From BJGV01 sp964194745 (GTDB taxonomy: Bacteria; Pseudomonadota; Gammaproteobacteria; Burkholderiales; Nitrosomonadaceae), in assembly GCA_965248035.1 (NCBI GenBank), contig OZ252054.1, positions 186,001 to 250,000 on the forward strand: a stretch of DNA of 64,000 bases. The letters run 5' to 3'. Of the stretch, positions 1-7,520 are shown in pieces; position 1 is the first letter of the stretch; every line of letters begins with the position of its first letter. Both the position numbers and the translations under genes were made by a program. The notes under the pieces are model-generated. The model had not been told where the DNA came from. It made no database searches and worked only from the letters and a program-made list of their open reading frames with translations.

Positions 1-284
1 TTACTGCTGCGCTTAGTGTCATACCTGGCGTAAGGTGCTTATTGTCGGAAGGTGCATTTTATACTTTTGCGGATACTCGGCAAGCAATCGAAACGCTACA
101 TACTAGAAAGGAGCTAAAATACAAAAATGATATTTCTTTTAGTGAATACTTGCTTGAGAAAGGTGGGGTAGCAGTCGTACCAGGATCAGCGTTTGGTAGC
201 GAAGGTTATATCCGTTTGTCCTTTGCTACATCGATGGAAAATATAAAAAAGGCTCTAGAACGCATTGAGAGATTGCTAACCTAA
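1..284 (+). CDS. Class I/II aminotransferase, C-terminal part (5' end outside window)
   Basis: The reading frame is open from the first bases of the window to a TAA at 282-284, so only the C-terminal end of a longer protein is present. It resembles the small domain of PLP-dependent fold-type I aminotransferases of the aspartate aminotransferase (AspC) group: a GAFYTFAD-type stretch, then a GVAVVPGSAFG segment followed by IRLSFATS, which holds the conserved arginine that binds the substrate alpha-carboxylate. The lysine that binds PLP lies upstream, outside the window. The substrate cannot be judged from this fragment; aspartate is the most common for the group. Confidence 0.85.
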   Translation, partial: TAALSVIPGVRCLLSEGAFYTFADTRQAIETLHTRKELKYKNDISFSEYLLEKGGVAVVPGSAFGSEGYIRLSFATSMENIKKALERIERLLT

Positions 285-350
285 GGTATGGATGTATAAC
301 AAAACGGAATTTGCTTTCTTTTTCTGGTGTTCATTACCGTTCAGAGTACC

Positions 351-1511
351 TTATTGGACGTGATGCCGGATTAATACTGGGGCCTTTATTGTCCCTTCTA
401 AAGATACAGGCCCGCTGGTCATGGTATGTGCACCTTTTAAATTCGATATTACTTTGCCAGATAATTCCTTATTTGGACCAATGTCCAAATCGCCCTCTGC
501 AGAAAGGATTCCAGAGGATAACATTCCAGAGGATAACTTTAGTTGCCTCAATTGATAGGTTTTGCCTGTTACTTCTATAGCCCCTGAAAGTTCATTGAAT
601 TTTGTCTGTCCACCTGCAATATTACCTTTAGATATAGATCGGATTGAGTTGCCAAGGTCAACCTTGACAAAACCATTCTGAAGTTGGAATACTCCATTAA
701 TATGTAACGCATCGTATAGTTGTTCGAAAACAGGAGCTTCCGAAGCGATTTCTATGTTACTAGTAAGATTGCCTCCCACTGGGATATCTGAGTCAAAAGA
801 TTTTGTTGCTTTTTCGAAATTGATGCGCTTCATTTCAAGTTTTCCCTTGATGATCCAACCATCTGACCATTTAGCAGAAGCTGCTCCTTTAAAAACGCCA
901 TCATGAATTCTGCCGTCCAATTCATCAATATGGAATGAATCCTTACCAGTAATCGCCTTAGCATCAAAATTTGAGAATGTCATTGATGATGAATGCGATG
1001 GCTTCCATTCCTTTGCAGAAATATTCAGGAGGAAACCATTTCTTTTTGGTGTGACATTAATTTTTATGTTGTCATCACTCGTGGCGAAAGAAGCCCTCGA
1101 AAACTTACTTCCATTCACAAGATCGATATTACCATTCAGCAAGGGAACGGCAATATTCTTGAATTCAAGCTTTGTATTTTTTAGTTGAATTTGTTTAAAG
1201 TTAGTTAGTCGTGGTGCATTACTTAACCTTGTCCATTTTATGATCCTATCGTAAGCACTCGGTAGAATATTTATCCCGATTAGTTCAATTTTTCTCAAAT
1301 CATCACTGCTAAACGATGTGAACATTGAGAAAGTCAATATTGCTGATTTTATTTTTATAGTGTTACCAATTGTTATATTAGATGCATCTAAATTTGGTAT
1401 TGGCAAGAGTGATACATGTAGGGAGCCAACCTTGACCGGTTCACCAACGCTATCCGAAGCTATTTTTTCAATTGTTGAGATGTACTGACTTGTTGGCAGC
1501 ACGGAGGGCAT
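351..1511 (-). CDS. AsmA-like domain protein (downstream half of a probable frameshifted gene)
   Basis: The 386-residue frame has the long beta-rich, Asn/Ser/Lys-rich composition of AsmA-family inner-membrane or periplasmic proteins, with an SxLxAEGDLDIGPNKELSG-type C-terminal segment. AsmA-like proteins are linked to outer-membrane lipid and protein homeostasis. The frame has no membrane anchor of its own. It starts inside the 3' end of the upstream gene, just after that gene's transmembrane helix, and a single-base shift near 1510 would join the two into one anchored protein. The ATG at 1511 may be a pseudo-start. Either the gene is frameshifted (mutation or sequence error) or the ORF is translationally coupled. 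Confidence 0.6.
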   Translation of the reverse strand: MPSVLPTSQYISTIEKIASDSVGEPVKVGSLHVSLLPIPNLDASNITIGNTIKIKSAILTFSMFTSFSSDDLRKIELIGINILPSAYDRIIKWTRLSNAPRLTNFKQIQLKNTKLEFKNIAVPLLNGNIDLVNGSKFSRASFATSDDNIKINVTPKRNGFLLNISAKEWKPSHSSSMTFSNFDAKAITGKDSFHIDELDGRIHDGVFKGAASAKWSDGWIIKGKLEMKRINFEKATKSFDSDIPVGGNLTSNIEIASEAPVFEQLYDALHINGVFQLQNGFVKVDLGNSIRSISKGNIAGGQTKFNELSGAIEVTGKTYQLRQLKLSSGMLSSGILSAEGDLDIGPNKELSGKVISNLKGAHTMTSGPVSLEGTIKAPVLIRHHVQ

Positions 1512-2725
1512 AGGAGAACTCCACTGACTAAGATTACTAACAGCAGAGGGACAATTAAGGATAAATTTATCGGTTTTTGCCGACGTAGGATGCTCTGTGT
1601 GGTGGTGATTTGAACTTCAGATACTGCTATGTCTTCTTTTTCCCTCCATGTTTCTTTCTTAGTAACGGTTTCATTCCTTGCTTCTTCCTCATCCTGTATC
1701 TCTACCTCAGCTTTGGACGTTATTTCTGCAGATGCTTTTTTGCCTACAGTATCTTTGGCTTCGATTTCATTAGATAATGTTTCTTCAGAATCAAGTGATT
1801 CTAGAGTTGAAACATCTAACATGGGTAATATTGGTGATGTTTCGGTTTCTTCAATAGCTTCATTCTCGATTTTCTGATTAATTTCTCCTACCGTGGCTCT
1901 GGCTTCCTCTTCGGCCATTGCAACCGCTTTTGCATAAGCTTCACTAGCCGCTGTTATTTTTGCTTCGTCATCAATCTCATGCTGAATCTTTTCAGTGTTC
2001 TCACTGGTTTTTGCTTGTAACTCAGGGCGTAAGCGCGCTTTTTTCCCTTTTTTGTGACGAGATTTTGATCTCTGCTTGGTCGCTGCTGCAACCTCAGCTT
2101 TGTCTTTTGCTTCATTTTCTGCCTTAGCCTTCGCCGCTGCTTCTGCCCAGAGACGTGCTTCCTCCTCTGCCTCAGCTTTTTCCCAAATGCGAGTCTGTTC
2201 GGCTACTTTAGCGTTAATAGGCGCTTTCTTTTTGGTTTGCGCATTTTCTTCAAATCTGGTGAGTGCATCTTGCCACGCCCCAAAATCTTCTCCTCTTTCT
2301 CTAGCGCGTGTACTTGTTTCTGTCCACGTCCCAAGATCGGCTCCTCTTTCTCTAGCGCGTGCACTTGGCGGATCAGAAAGGCCAGTCGCAAATTTGTTTT
2401 TATTGACAGAACCGCTAGTATTTAGGTTTTTCGGTTTTTTACTAGAAGTCGATTTACCAAGAGGAATAGCAATTTTCAAGTTACCTTTGTTTGTCTCAGG
2501 CTGTGAAATATCTCTGGCAACCCCCTCAATAGAAAGACTTTCCAACAATCCTGGTAGTGATGCACGCAGACTAGGTGCAGCTTTTTTAAGTAGACTTGCC
2601 CCACTAGACTTGCCATCAATAAAATTGAGTGCAATCCGTTGGTTGGGCATGATGTCATACTTCCCACTACGAATTTCTTCTTCGCCTTGGGCGGTTCTAA
2701 TGAGAATTGTTGTCTGATTCAACAT
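1460..2725 (-). CDS. Low-complexity protein with C-terminal membrane helix (upstream half of the AsmA-like gene)
   Basis: The product is 421 residues. Residues about 1-90 look globular. Residues about 110-150 hold a 17-residue tandem repeat with an RARERG core. Residues about 165-380 are an Ala/Glu/Lys-rich region expected to be helical or coiled. A hydrophobic helix (LSLIVPLLLVILVSGVLL) lies near residues 388-406, followed by a short Cys-rich tail that looks like out-of-frame reading. In AsmA-like proteins the anchor helix leads straight into the AsmA domain, and that domain is found here in another frame just downstream. The likely native product is a cytoplasmic low-complexity region, one helix and a periplasmic AsmA domain. 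Confidence 0.55.
   Translation of the reverse strand: MLNQTTILIRTAQGEEEIRSGKYDIMPNQRIALNFIDGKSSGASLLKKAAPSLRASLPGLLESLSIEGVARDISQPETNKGNLKIAIPLGKSTSSKKPKNLNTSGSVNKNKFATGLSDPPSARARERGADLGTWTETSTRARERGEDFGAWQDALTRFEENAQTKKKAPINAKVAEQTRIWEKAEAEEEARLWAEAAAKAKAENEAKDKAEVAAATKQRSKSRHKKGKKARLRPELQAKTSENTEKIQHEIDDEAKITAASEAYAKAVAMAEEEARATVGEINQKIENEAIEETETSPILPMLDVSTLESLDSEETLSNEIEAKDTVGKKASAEITSKAEVEIQDEEEARNETVTKKETWREKEDIAVSEVQITTTQSILRRQKPINLSLIVPLLLVILVSGVLLCPPCCQQVSTSQQLKK
2291..2361 (-). repeat. 51-bp tandem repeat coding RARERG motif
   Basis: A 20-bp block at 2291-2310 recurs at 2342-2361, a period of 51 bp (17 codons), inside the low-complexity gene. The encoded copies differ at a few residues (GADLGTW and GEDFGAW). 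Confidence 0.8.
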
Positions 2726-3202
2726 TACTATATAGCCATGATTCCGCGATTAATACAAATTGCAAAATGAAAAAATATAATAAAATCCCATAATTAGGAG
2801 CTATAGGTATTCCATCAAGGCTTTTATCCTTATCAGATACATATCGGCTTAAGTACAGACTTTTTTAATCTAATTCACATGTTGTGATTCGATAAATTTG
2901 CAACCATGCTTTTGATTTTTTTGTCAAACTTGAGTCCCTTGGGTTTCTTTGTGATAAATCTTACGATGTCGCCTAGGCGCTAGCTTTCCTGATATTCATA
3001 ATAACTTTATCCTTAACGCTTAGAATTTTTGTAGCAAGCGAATTATTTTTCTAAAAATGATGACTAATAGAAATAAAAAAATTGAAGCAATATTGAAGGG
3101 TAGTAGAATGAATAAAGTCAGGAACTAACGCTTTCAAGTCGCATGTGTCAGGTATTTGGTTGACCGGGGTGATTTAACCTATTAGTATATTCAACCTCCA
3201 AA
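2726..3202. other. Intergenic region upstream of tRNA-Asn
   Basis: About 480 bp of AT-rich sequence with no convincing ORF. It should contain the promoters of the minus-strand gene on its left and of the tRNA on its right, but no clear -35/-10 pair can be assigned by eye. Confidence 0.4.
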
Positions 3203-3278
3203 TCCCCGATAGCTCAGTTGGTAGAGCGACGGACTGTTAATCCGTTTGTCGTAGGTTCGAGCCCTACTCGGGGAGCCA
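3203..3278 (+). tRNA. tRNA-Asn (GTT anticodon)
   Basis: A 76-nt cloverleaf. The 7-bp acceptor stem pairs TCCCCGA with TCGGGGA, the discriminator is G and CCA is encoded at 3276-3278. The D-loop block AGCTCAGTTGGTAGAGC and the T-loop block GGTTCGAGCCC are present. The anticodon GTT is at 3236-3238, so it reads Asn codons. Its 3' 45 bases are duplicated at 40647-40691, so this gene is the integration site of the prophage and remained intact after integration. Confidence 0.97.
3234..3278 (+). other. attL core of the prophage (3' part of tRNA-Asn)
   Basis: These 45 bp, from the anticodon stem to the encoded CCA, are identical to 40647-40691. The copies diverge immediately outside on both sides. 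They mark the ends of an approximately 37.4-kb prophage; the integrase gene lies next to the other copy. Confidence 0.92.
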
Positions 3279-3737
3279 TATCCATGCGGGTTTCAGCGAT
3301 TTTCTGAAATTCCAGCGGTTCGCAAAATGCAGTTCGGTCCGCAAAAATTTCACTTACAGCACAAATCTAATCCTTTTTATCAGCATCTAGGTTAATTTTT
3401 GCCGCCTCAATTGAGAGCTTAAATATTAACCTTACCCCTGATATTCTATTGACAAGTGACGCGCTACAATACAGCATGATAAAAAATATGGGAATTATAT
3501 ACAATCAACAATCATATCCAAATGATGTTGTTATAATGTTATCCATTGACTAAATGGAGGGTGGAGGGGGTGATGACGGTGGAAAAAGGACGCTGCATTA
3601 ATTAAAGAGGGTGCGCGGCTGTCTTGGTACTCTATTTGGGACTTTACAAAGTCGATGTGTTCAGTTAGTTGCCGTTTTAAGTCCGGGCATGTCCCAAAAT
3701 TATTGTAGGGTCAGTTGTACAGTGGGAGTCAGGAGGA
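3279..3737. other. Left-end prophage intergenic region with a higB-leader-like remnant
   Basis: Apart from the candidate arm sites, 3447-3490 resembles the promoter and start of the higB gene at the other prophage end: TTGACAAGTGACGCG then TACAAT and an ATGATAAAAAAT start at 3476. The frame stops within about 25 codons. A GGGAATTATATAC block resembling the IS1595-type transposon end at 51230 begins at 3490. A decayed second higBA interrupted by a mobile element is one reading; chance similarity in AT-rich DNA is another. Confidence 0.35.
3316..3346 (+). promoter_or_regulatory. Candidate integrase arm-type sites, attL side
   Basis: Two near-identical 12-mers, CGGTTCGCAAAA (3316-3327) and CGGTCCGCAAAA (3335-3346), stand 19 bp apart just inside attL. 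The first occurs twice more just inside attR (40539-40550 direct, 40590-40601 inverted). Position and repetition fit arm-type sites of a tyrosine integrase; function is inferred. Confidence 0.5.
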
Positions 3738-4088
3738 GTGCTTCAATTTCCGCAGCCTCGTCAAGTAATTCGATTCTCAGATAATGGAAAGTTTGTTTTC
3801 GTAGAAGGCAGCCCGACTGGTTTACCAATTGAGGAGATAATCTTGTCTAATGCTACAACAGTCAATGCAGGGGGCTCACCGCAGTCAGTTACGCCAGTAG
3901 TACAGCGTGGTCATACTGGCTTTAAGCAAGACGTTTATACTCTTGGTGACGAAGGACAGGTAATACTGCAATGGCCTGAGAAGATGAGCCAGGCCAGCTA
4001 TGACGAGTTTGTTGACTGGATAGACCTACAACTACGGAAAATAGCAAGGCTGAGTAATGTTAAGCAAAAACAGAAATCTACTAAATAG
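3738..4088 (+). CDS. Conserved hypothetical protein, prophage accessory
   Basis: A 116-residue protein starting at GTG 3738 behind a strong AGGAGG at 3731. I do not recognise a named domain. The N-terminal half looks beta-rich, with a short VVQRGHTGFKQDVYTL segment, and the C-terminal part (LQWPEKMSQASYDEFVDWID) is amphipathic helix. It is followed after 17 bp by a tiny basic ORF with its own RBS, so the two probably form a unit. It lies at the attL end, outside the phage structural operon, where lysogenic accessory genes are common. No transmembrane segment or signal peptide is seen. Confidence 0.65.
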   Translation: MLQFPQPRQVIRFSDNGKFVFVEGSPTGLPIEEIILSNATTVNAGGSPQSVTPVVQRGHTGFKQDVYTLGDEGQVILQWPEKMSQASYDEFVDWIDLQLRKIARLSNVKQKQKSTK

Positions 4089-4105
4089 CCAAAGGAGATA
4101 TTAAA

Positions 4106-4198
4106 ATGGCAAAGAATGAAAAATCATCTAAGAAACTTGCAAGCTTAGCATCCAGGGTTCTTCGGCAGAAAAGCTCTACCCAGACATCTAAGATCTAA
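4106..4198 (+). CDS. Small basic protein (30 aa)
   Basis: ATG 4106 follows AAAGGAGA at a good distance and the frame ends at 4198. The product is Lys/Ser-rich (MAKNEKSSKKLASLASRVLR at its start), like short basic proteins seen in mobile elements. It directly follows the 116-aa gene on the same strand. Its stop overlaps the last codons of the convergent gene at 4195-4515. No function can be assigned. Confidence 0.5.
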   Translation: MAKNEKSSKKLASLASRVLRQKSSTQTSKI

Positions 4199-4515
4199 GC
4201 GGCTTGCAGGGTCAGTGCTGACACAAGCCCCTGACAAGAAGTCTCGTCCGAAGAAGCCCAGATAACATTCCCGTCCTCAAGGTCGCGGATAAGCTTCACC
4301 TGGCATATAGCAATCACTGTGCGCCCCATGCTCTGTGAATCTTTTGAGTTTATATCGGCTAAAGACTGAGCTACAAGTAGCGCATCGTCGCTCTTATCAA
4401 TTATCCACCCCACTGTTTGGCACATAACGGCAGAAATATCGTGCCGCTCTCTCAAGTACTGCCACCCGTTTTCTGCCGTTCTTGAGTCATGCCACTCAAT
4501 TATAACTAGTTTCAT
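4195..4515 (-). CDS. Small phage-associated hypothetical protein
   Basis: A 106-residue soluble protein beginning MKLVIIEWHDS and convergent with the preceding two genes. The N-terminal beta strand with a WHDS motif, a QYLRERHDI helix and VGWIIDKSDDALLVAQSLADI resemble small proteins of phages and plasmids that are probably accessory regulators or DNA-modification helpers; that is only a similarity of pattern. No catalytic motif is visible. Confidence 0.55.
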   Translation of the reverse strand: MKLVIIEWHDSRTAENGWQYLRERHDISAVMCQTVGWIIDKSDDALLVAQSLADINSKDSQSMGRTVIAICQVKLIRDLEDGNVIWASSDETSCQGLVSALTLQAA

Positions 4516-4575
4516 ATCTATCCCATCAAATTAGGACACTACCAAAGAGTTCAAATAATTAAGATCAAGAAAAGG

Positions 4576-4595
4576 GACTAAAGTATATAATTCCC
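4576..4595 (+). repeat. IS1595-like terminal repeat, orphan copy
   Basis: This 20-bp block (GACTAAAGTATATAATTCCC) differs at one position from the right end of the IS1595 transposon at 54040-54059. It faces an inverted GGGAATTATATAC at 3490-3502. The two could bound a 1.1-kb non-autonomous element carrying the three small genes between them, but no matching target duplication is seen. Confidence 0.35.
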
Positions 4596-4644
4596 CAGTA
4601 ATACGGGTTTTAGATTTTGACAACCAACAAAAGGAAGACTCGCT

Positions 4645-5097
4645 ATGAGAATCGTATCAATAATATTAATAATCACTATGTCTGGTTGTTCGGCGCTTGC
4701 TCCAAGTACGCAGCAATTTAGTGTTACTGCTTCACCATCAACTGCACGAATCCATATCAATGGACAGCATGTGGGAATCGGTCAAGTCACAACAACTGTA
4801 AAGCGTGACAGCCCAGTATCCGTGATGGTTGCTGCCAAGAACTGCGAAACAATGTACCGCTCAATTGGTAATCACATGTCAGGACTGGCTATACTTGACA
4901 TAGTTGGAGGCGTTTTTTTGTTAGTGCCATTTGCTGGTCTTGCTGCGCCTGGTTCAAGAACATTAGACGAGGATTCTATTCATTTCACTCTACCCTGCAT
5001 AGATCCAGAAACTGGAGAAATCATCCAGCATGAGGCAGTTGAATTTAAAAATAAAGAAGAACCAAAAACCAATCAAGAAATGCAGCGCGTCATGTAA
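4645..5097 (+). CDS. Prophage-encoded lipoprotein with PEGA-like domain
   Basis: The 150-residue product begins with a short basic and hydrophobic signal ending in the lipobox TMSGC (Cys15), so it should be acylated and membrane-anchored. Residues about 25-70 form a PEGA-like beta sandwich (VTASPSTARIHINGQHVGIG). A hydrophobic segment lies near residues 80-105 (LAILDIVGGVFLLVPFAGLAA) and may be a membrane hairpin. The start is preceded by AAAGGAAG. Its position beyond the lysis genes on the strand opposite to the structural operon is typical of a moron expressed in the lysogen, for example for superinfection exclusion or envelope modification; the role is inferred. Confidence 0.7.
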   Translation: MRIVSIILIITMSGCSALAPSTQQFSVTASPSTARIHINGQHVGIGQVTTTVKRDSPVSVMVAAKNCETMYRSIGNHMSGLAILDIVGGVFLLVPFAGLAAPGSRTLDEDSIHFTLPCIDPETGEIIQHEAVEFKNKEEPKTNQEMQRVM

Positions 5098-5163
5098 CTA
5101 CCTGTTTGTAGATGGAGAAAGACGTTTAACCCCGCTATTTAACAACGCCGGATCATTTGAGAA

Positions 5164-5187
5164 GGTCTACGGGAATTCCCGTAGACC
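5164..5187. terminator. Perfect 24-bp palindrome downstream of the lipoprotein gene
   Basis: The sequence reads GGTCTACGGGAA and then its exact complement, so it is a self-complementary 24-mer with GC-rich arms. It lies 67 bp after the lipoprotein stop and 42 bp before the next gene. No T-tract follows, so a terminator is plausible but a protein-binding operator is equally possible. Confidence 0.5.
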
Positions 5188-5229
5188 AATTAGTCCAAAT
5201 AATACATACAGGCCCTAATTAATAAGGAA

Positions 5230-5481
5230 GTGCCAAAAGAACTAAAGATCTCTCGCACTATAAAAGAAAACGGCCGGTTAGACGGCTTTGCGGTTTATTT
5301 CAAAGTGAAGTTTGACGATGATATTTTCTTTTCAACTCACCCGCTAGGAACAAACACTAATTGGGCCGGACGGATGCTTAGAATAACCTCAAAAGAAGTT
5401 CAAGAAGGCGATAAAATTGAACTCAATATGGATATTGGCAATATCAGTGATCCTGATTCCTGGCATTGGGAAGTTAGATAA
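5230..5481 (+). CDS. Hypothetical protein (83 aa)
   Basis: GTG 5230 follows AAGGA at short spacing. The product is a small, soluble, probably all-beta protein ending in SWHWEVR; no family is recognised. It is separated by 11 bp from the downstream gene at 5493, on the same strand, so the two are likely co-transcribed accessory genes of the prophage left end. Confidence 0.5.
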   Translation: MPKELKISRTIKENGRLDGFAVYFKVKFDDDIFFSTHPLGTNTNWAGRMLRITSKEVQEGDKIELNMDIGNISDPDSWHWEVR

Positions 5482-5492
5482 AATGGGCGACT

Positions 5493-6140
5493 ATGAAATT
5501 ACTTCCAGAAATTAAATTCATTTTGTTCACAATTTGCGTAATTATTGCATTTGTTTGGTTAACTAGCTATTCAACCGCTGCTTCTAGCGCAAGTATGGAC
5601 AATGAAACCACTTCAAGACCTTTTACAAGAATGGATCAGATATTGTTAGGGCTTGAACGTGAGGTAAATGATCCCACAAACGCTATTAGACCATATAAGG
5701 GAGACTTTACAACTAGAGAGAGTAGAACTATTTTCACATCAGATATGAAAGTTGAAAAAAATCCTGCTCGTATTTCTATAGAGTACGAAGTTTGGATGGT
5801 AAAGAGTATGAAAGATCCTTGGGAGAAAACATGCAGCACTAACTTAGCGAATACAGCCATAGGGCTCGGCTTTTGGCACCTTGGATCACTCGATCCATAC
5901 TTTAAAGAAACTCAGGACGGTAAAAATAAAATGTTTCAAAGATTTTTCATTAAACGATATCTTGGTCTGAACGTTGCGGGAATTAGTCAGAATGTCTCGC
6001 CATATCAACCATTAGTTGATGCGGTTGATATTTCAATTACCTTTAAGATTATGACCGACAAAGCCGAAGTGACGAATAAAAGGAAATGTACTTTAATGAT
6101 TAAAGATTGGAGTATTAGCCATAAAGAAGTTGAGAAATAA
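5493..6140 (+). CDS. Hypothetical exported or membrane-anchored protein
   Basis: A 215-residue protein with an N-terminal hydrophobic segment (FILFTICVIIAFVWLTSYS, residues about 9-27) that is either a signal peptide or an anchor. The rest is soluble, with two cysteines that could pair outside the cytoplasm. No domain is recognised. It is convergent with the spanin genes and ends 10 bp from them. Its location makes it a probable lysogenic-conversion gene, but nothing in the sequence shows a function. Confidence 0.55.
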   Translation: MKLLPEIKFILFTICVIIAFVWLTSYSTAASSASMDNETTSRPFTRMDQILLGLEREVNDPTNAIRPYKGDFTTRESRTIFTSDMKVEKNPARISIEYEVWMVKSMKDPWEKTCSTNLANTAIGLGFWHLGSLDPYFKETQDGKNKMFQRFFIKRYLGLNVAGISQNVSPYQPLVDAVDISITFKIMTDKAEVTNKRKCTLMIKDWSISHKEVEK

Positions 6141-6150
6141 AAGAAACTAC

Positions 6151-6654
6151 TTAATCAACACCCATTTGCTTATCTAACCATTCCTTACTAAGCTGGTTAC
6201 GATTTACTGCTTCGTCTCTTGGCTTCGCAAGGTCTCTAAGAACTCCGCTTTCAAGTAGTTCCAGCGCTTTATCGAGTCCGGCTTCTGAGTCGGGGCAGTC
6301 AATGATTTTGGCGGCGTCGGAAAGGGAGGACACTCTACTGCTACCGGCACGTTCTTTGTCGTGGCGCATCCGCTCATACTTATCATAAGCAGTATCAAGA
6401 TCAGTTTTAATTTTTTCATTTTTCTCCGTTAGGTCAGAAGTAATTCTTGCTCTTTCATTTTCTTTGACTTCAATATCCTTTTGGATAATTGAGGTCATGG
6501 CCGTAACTTGTCCCACAAACAAAGCATGGTTGGCTTTCTCTGCCTTGATCTCCAGACGAAGTGTGTAGGCGTAGGTTGACACCAAACCAAGCAAAACCAC
6601 TAACAGCCCTACTCCGTATAAAATGGGACTACCGAATCCACTCTGTTTATTCAT
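6151..6654 (-). CDS. Inner-membrane spanin (Rz-like)
   Basis: The 167-residue protein has one N-terminal transmembrane helix (residues about 11-31, ILYGVGLLVVLLGLVSTYAY) and a long charged coiled-coil periplasmic region, the architecture of i-spanins. With the outer-membrane partner encoded inside it, it would fuse inner and outer membranes at the last step of lysis. It follows the endolysin gene with a 3-bp gap, the usual order. The nested lipoprotein ORF 6204-6419 in another frame is the strongest support for the call. Confidence 0.85.
   Translation of the reverse strand: MNKQSGFGSPILYGVGLLVVLLGLVSTYAYTLRLEIKAEKANHALFVGQVTAMTSIIQKDIEVKENERARITSDLTEKNEKIKTDLDTAYDKYERMRHDKERAGSSRVSSLSDAAKIIDCPDSEAGLDKALELLESGVLRDLAKPRDEAVNRNQLSKEWLDKQMGVD
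6204..6419 (-). CDS. Outer-membrane spanin lipoprotein (Rz1-like), nested in Rz
   Basis: This 71-residue ORF lies wholly inside the Rz-like gene in a different frame, as in lambda Rz/Rz1. It starts with a lipoprotein signal ending in SMSGC (Cys18) and has a proline-rich mature part (ECPPFPTPPKSLTAPTQKP), the hallmark of o-spanins. The mature protein would sit in the outer membrane and contact the Rz coiled coil across the periplasm. Confidence 0.85.
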   Translation of the reverse strand: MKKLKLILILLMISMSGCATTKNVPVAVECPPFPTPPKSLTAPTQKPDSIKRWNYLKAEFLETLRSQETKQ

Positions 6655-6657
6655 AAC

Positions 6658-7086
6658 TCATGCCAAAAATAGATTTTTTTCTGCAATTCTGCGCCTGGTC
6701 AATCCGTCTAATACTCTGCCACCAGCCCTATTCCATCGAGGAAATTGATTAGCTGCGTCCGTAAATCGCTTTGCATTGATTCTTTTTAACAATGTAGAGG
6801 TCCTAAAGGAACCACAGCCAAGATTAAAAGCAAAGCTGACACAGGCATCAAATTGATTTTGATTGACTGGAACGGTCACATACTTGCTCACACACGAAAC
6901 ATAACGAGCCAAATCTTTTTTCAACAAATTACCGGCTTCCACCATACTGATCATGTCCCCCATCTTCACATCTTGAGTAGATCCATATCCAATAGTGGGA
7001 ATATCGCCTTTCACTGGAATATACGCCCTGAGTCTTATGCCCTCGAACTCTTTAATCAGATCAATTCCGTTCCGGCTGATTTTCAT
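6658..7086 (-). CDS. Endolysin, GH24 lysozyme
   Basis: A 142-residue T4/lambdoid-type lysozyme that cleaves peptidoglycan glycan strands. The catalytic glutamate is Glu15 in FEGIRLRAY, the TIGYG turn with Thr31 follows, and the C-terminal LTRRRIAEKNLFL helix is typical. It starts at ATG overlapping the upstream stop (TAATG). No N-terminal signal-anchor-release helix is present, so release should depend on a hole-forming holin. It is the third gene of the holin-endolysin-spanin cassette. Confidence 0.9.
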   Translation of the reverse strand: MKISRNGIDLIKEFEGIRLRAYIPVKGDIPTIGYGSTQDVKMGDMISMVEAGNLLKKDLARYVSCVSKYVTVPVNQNQFDACVSFAFNLGCGSFRTSTLLKRINAKRFTDAANQFPRWNRAGGRVLDGLTRRRIAEKNLFLA

Positions 7087-7310
7087 TATTGCCTCGATTT
7101 TGTATAGCTGCCAAAGAGCCAGCCCAGTACCGCCGTTATGGGAGCCCAGACACTGGCAATGATAAAAGCCGTCTGATCGCTGGCTGCATTGGTATCTACA
7201 AAATCAAGTGTCCAGCGCAATGTGTAGGTTGTAATCCCCATTGCCCAAATAAGAACGATGCGCCGCATGAGCACGCCGTGCTCGAATTGAGACTTAAGCC
7301 AGTTGGACAT
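7086..7310 (-). CDS. Small two-helix membrane protein of the lysis cassette
   Basis: A 74-residue protein with two hydrophobic stretches (residues about 16-36 and 47-67) and a basic tail ending SYTKSRQ. It overlaps the endolysin start (TAATG) and the small gene upstream in the same way, so translation is coupled. Size, topology and place fit a holin or antiholin; no family is recognised with certainty. Confidence 0.6.
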   Translation of the reverse strand: MSNWLKSQFEHGVLMRRIVLIWAMGITTYTLRWTLDFVDTNAASDQTAFIIASVWAPITAVLGWLFGSYTKSRQ

Positions 7311-7489
7311 TACTTCAAGTTATACCCGACCACCACGCCAATCAGTGGCAGCACCACTACCACACCGAGCATGATCCATGCCGAATACGATTTCCTGGCC
7401 CATGCATTCAGTCCTTTATCTGCCAGGTTGTCAAACTTTGTATCCAGCTCGCGTATTTTCTTTTCTACGGTTTCTAAAGTTATTGCCAT
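7310..7489 (-). CDS. Small one-helix membrane protein of the lysis cassette (59 aa)
   Basis: The ATG lies at 7489 and the TAA shares one base with the next ATG. The N-terminal half is a charged amphipathic helix (LETVEKKIRELDTKFDNLAD) and the C-terminal half is one hydrophobic helix near residues 37-57. It resembles hemolysin XhlA-like or holin-accessory proteins in layout. It may regulate hole formation; that is an inference from position. Confidence 0.6.
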   Translation of the reverse strand: MAITLETVEKKIRELDTKFDNLADKGLNAWARKSYSAWIMLGVVVVLPLIGVVVGYNLK

Positions 7490-7520
7490 GATTTACTCCT
7501 TATAATTAATTAAACAACAT

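Noticed and set aside
2076..2717. Long plus-strand ORF (Ala/Ser-rich) opposite the low-complexity gene
   Set aside because: It mirrors the biased codons of the minus-strand repeats and has no RBS or domain.
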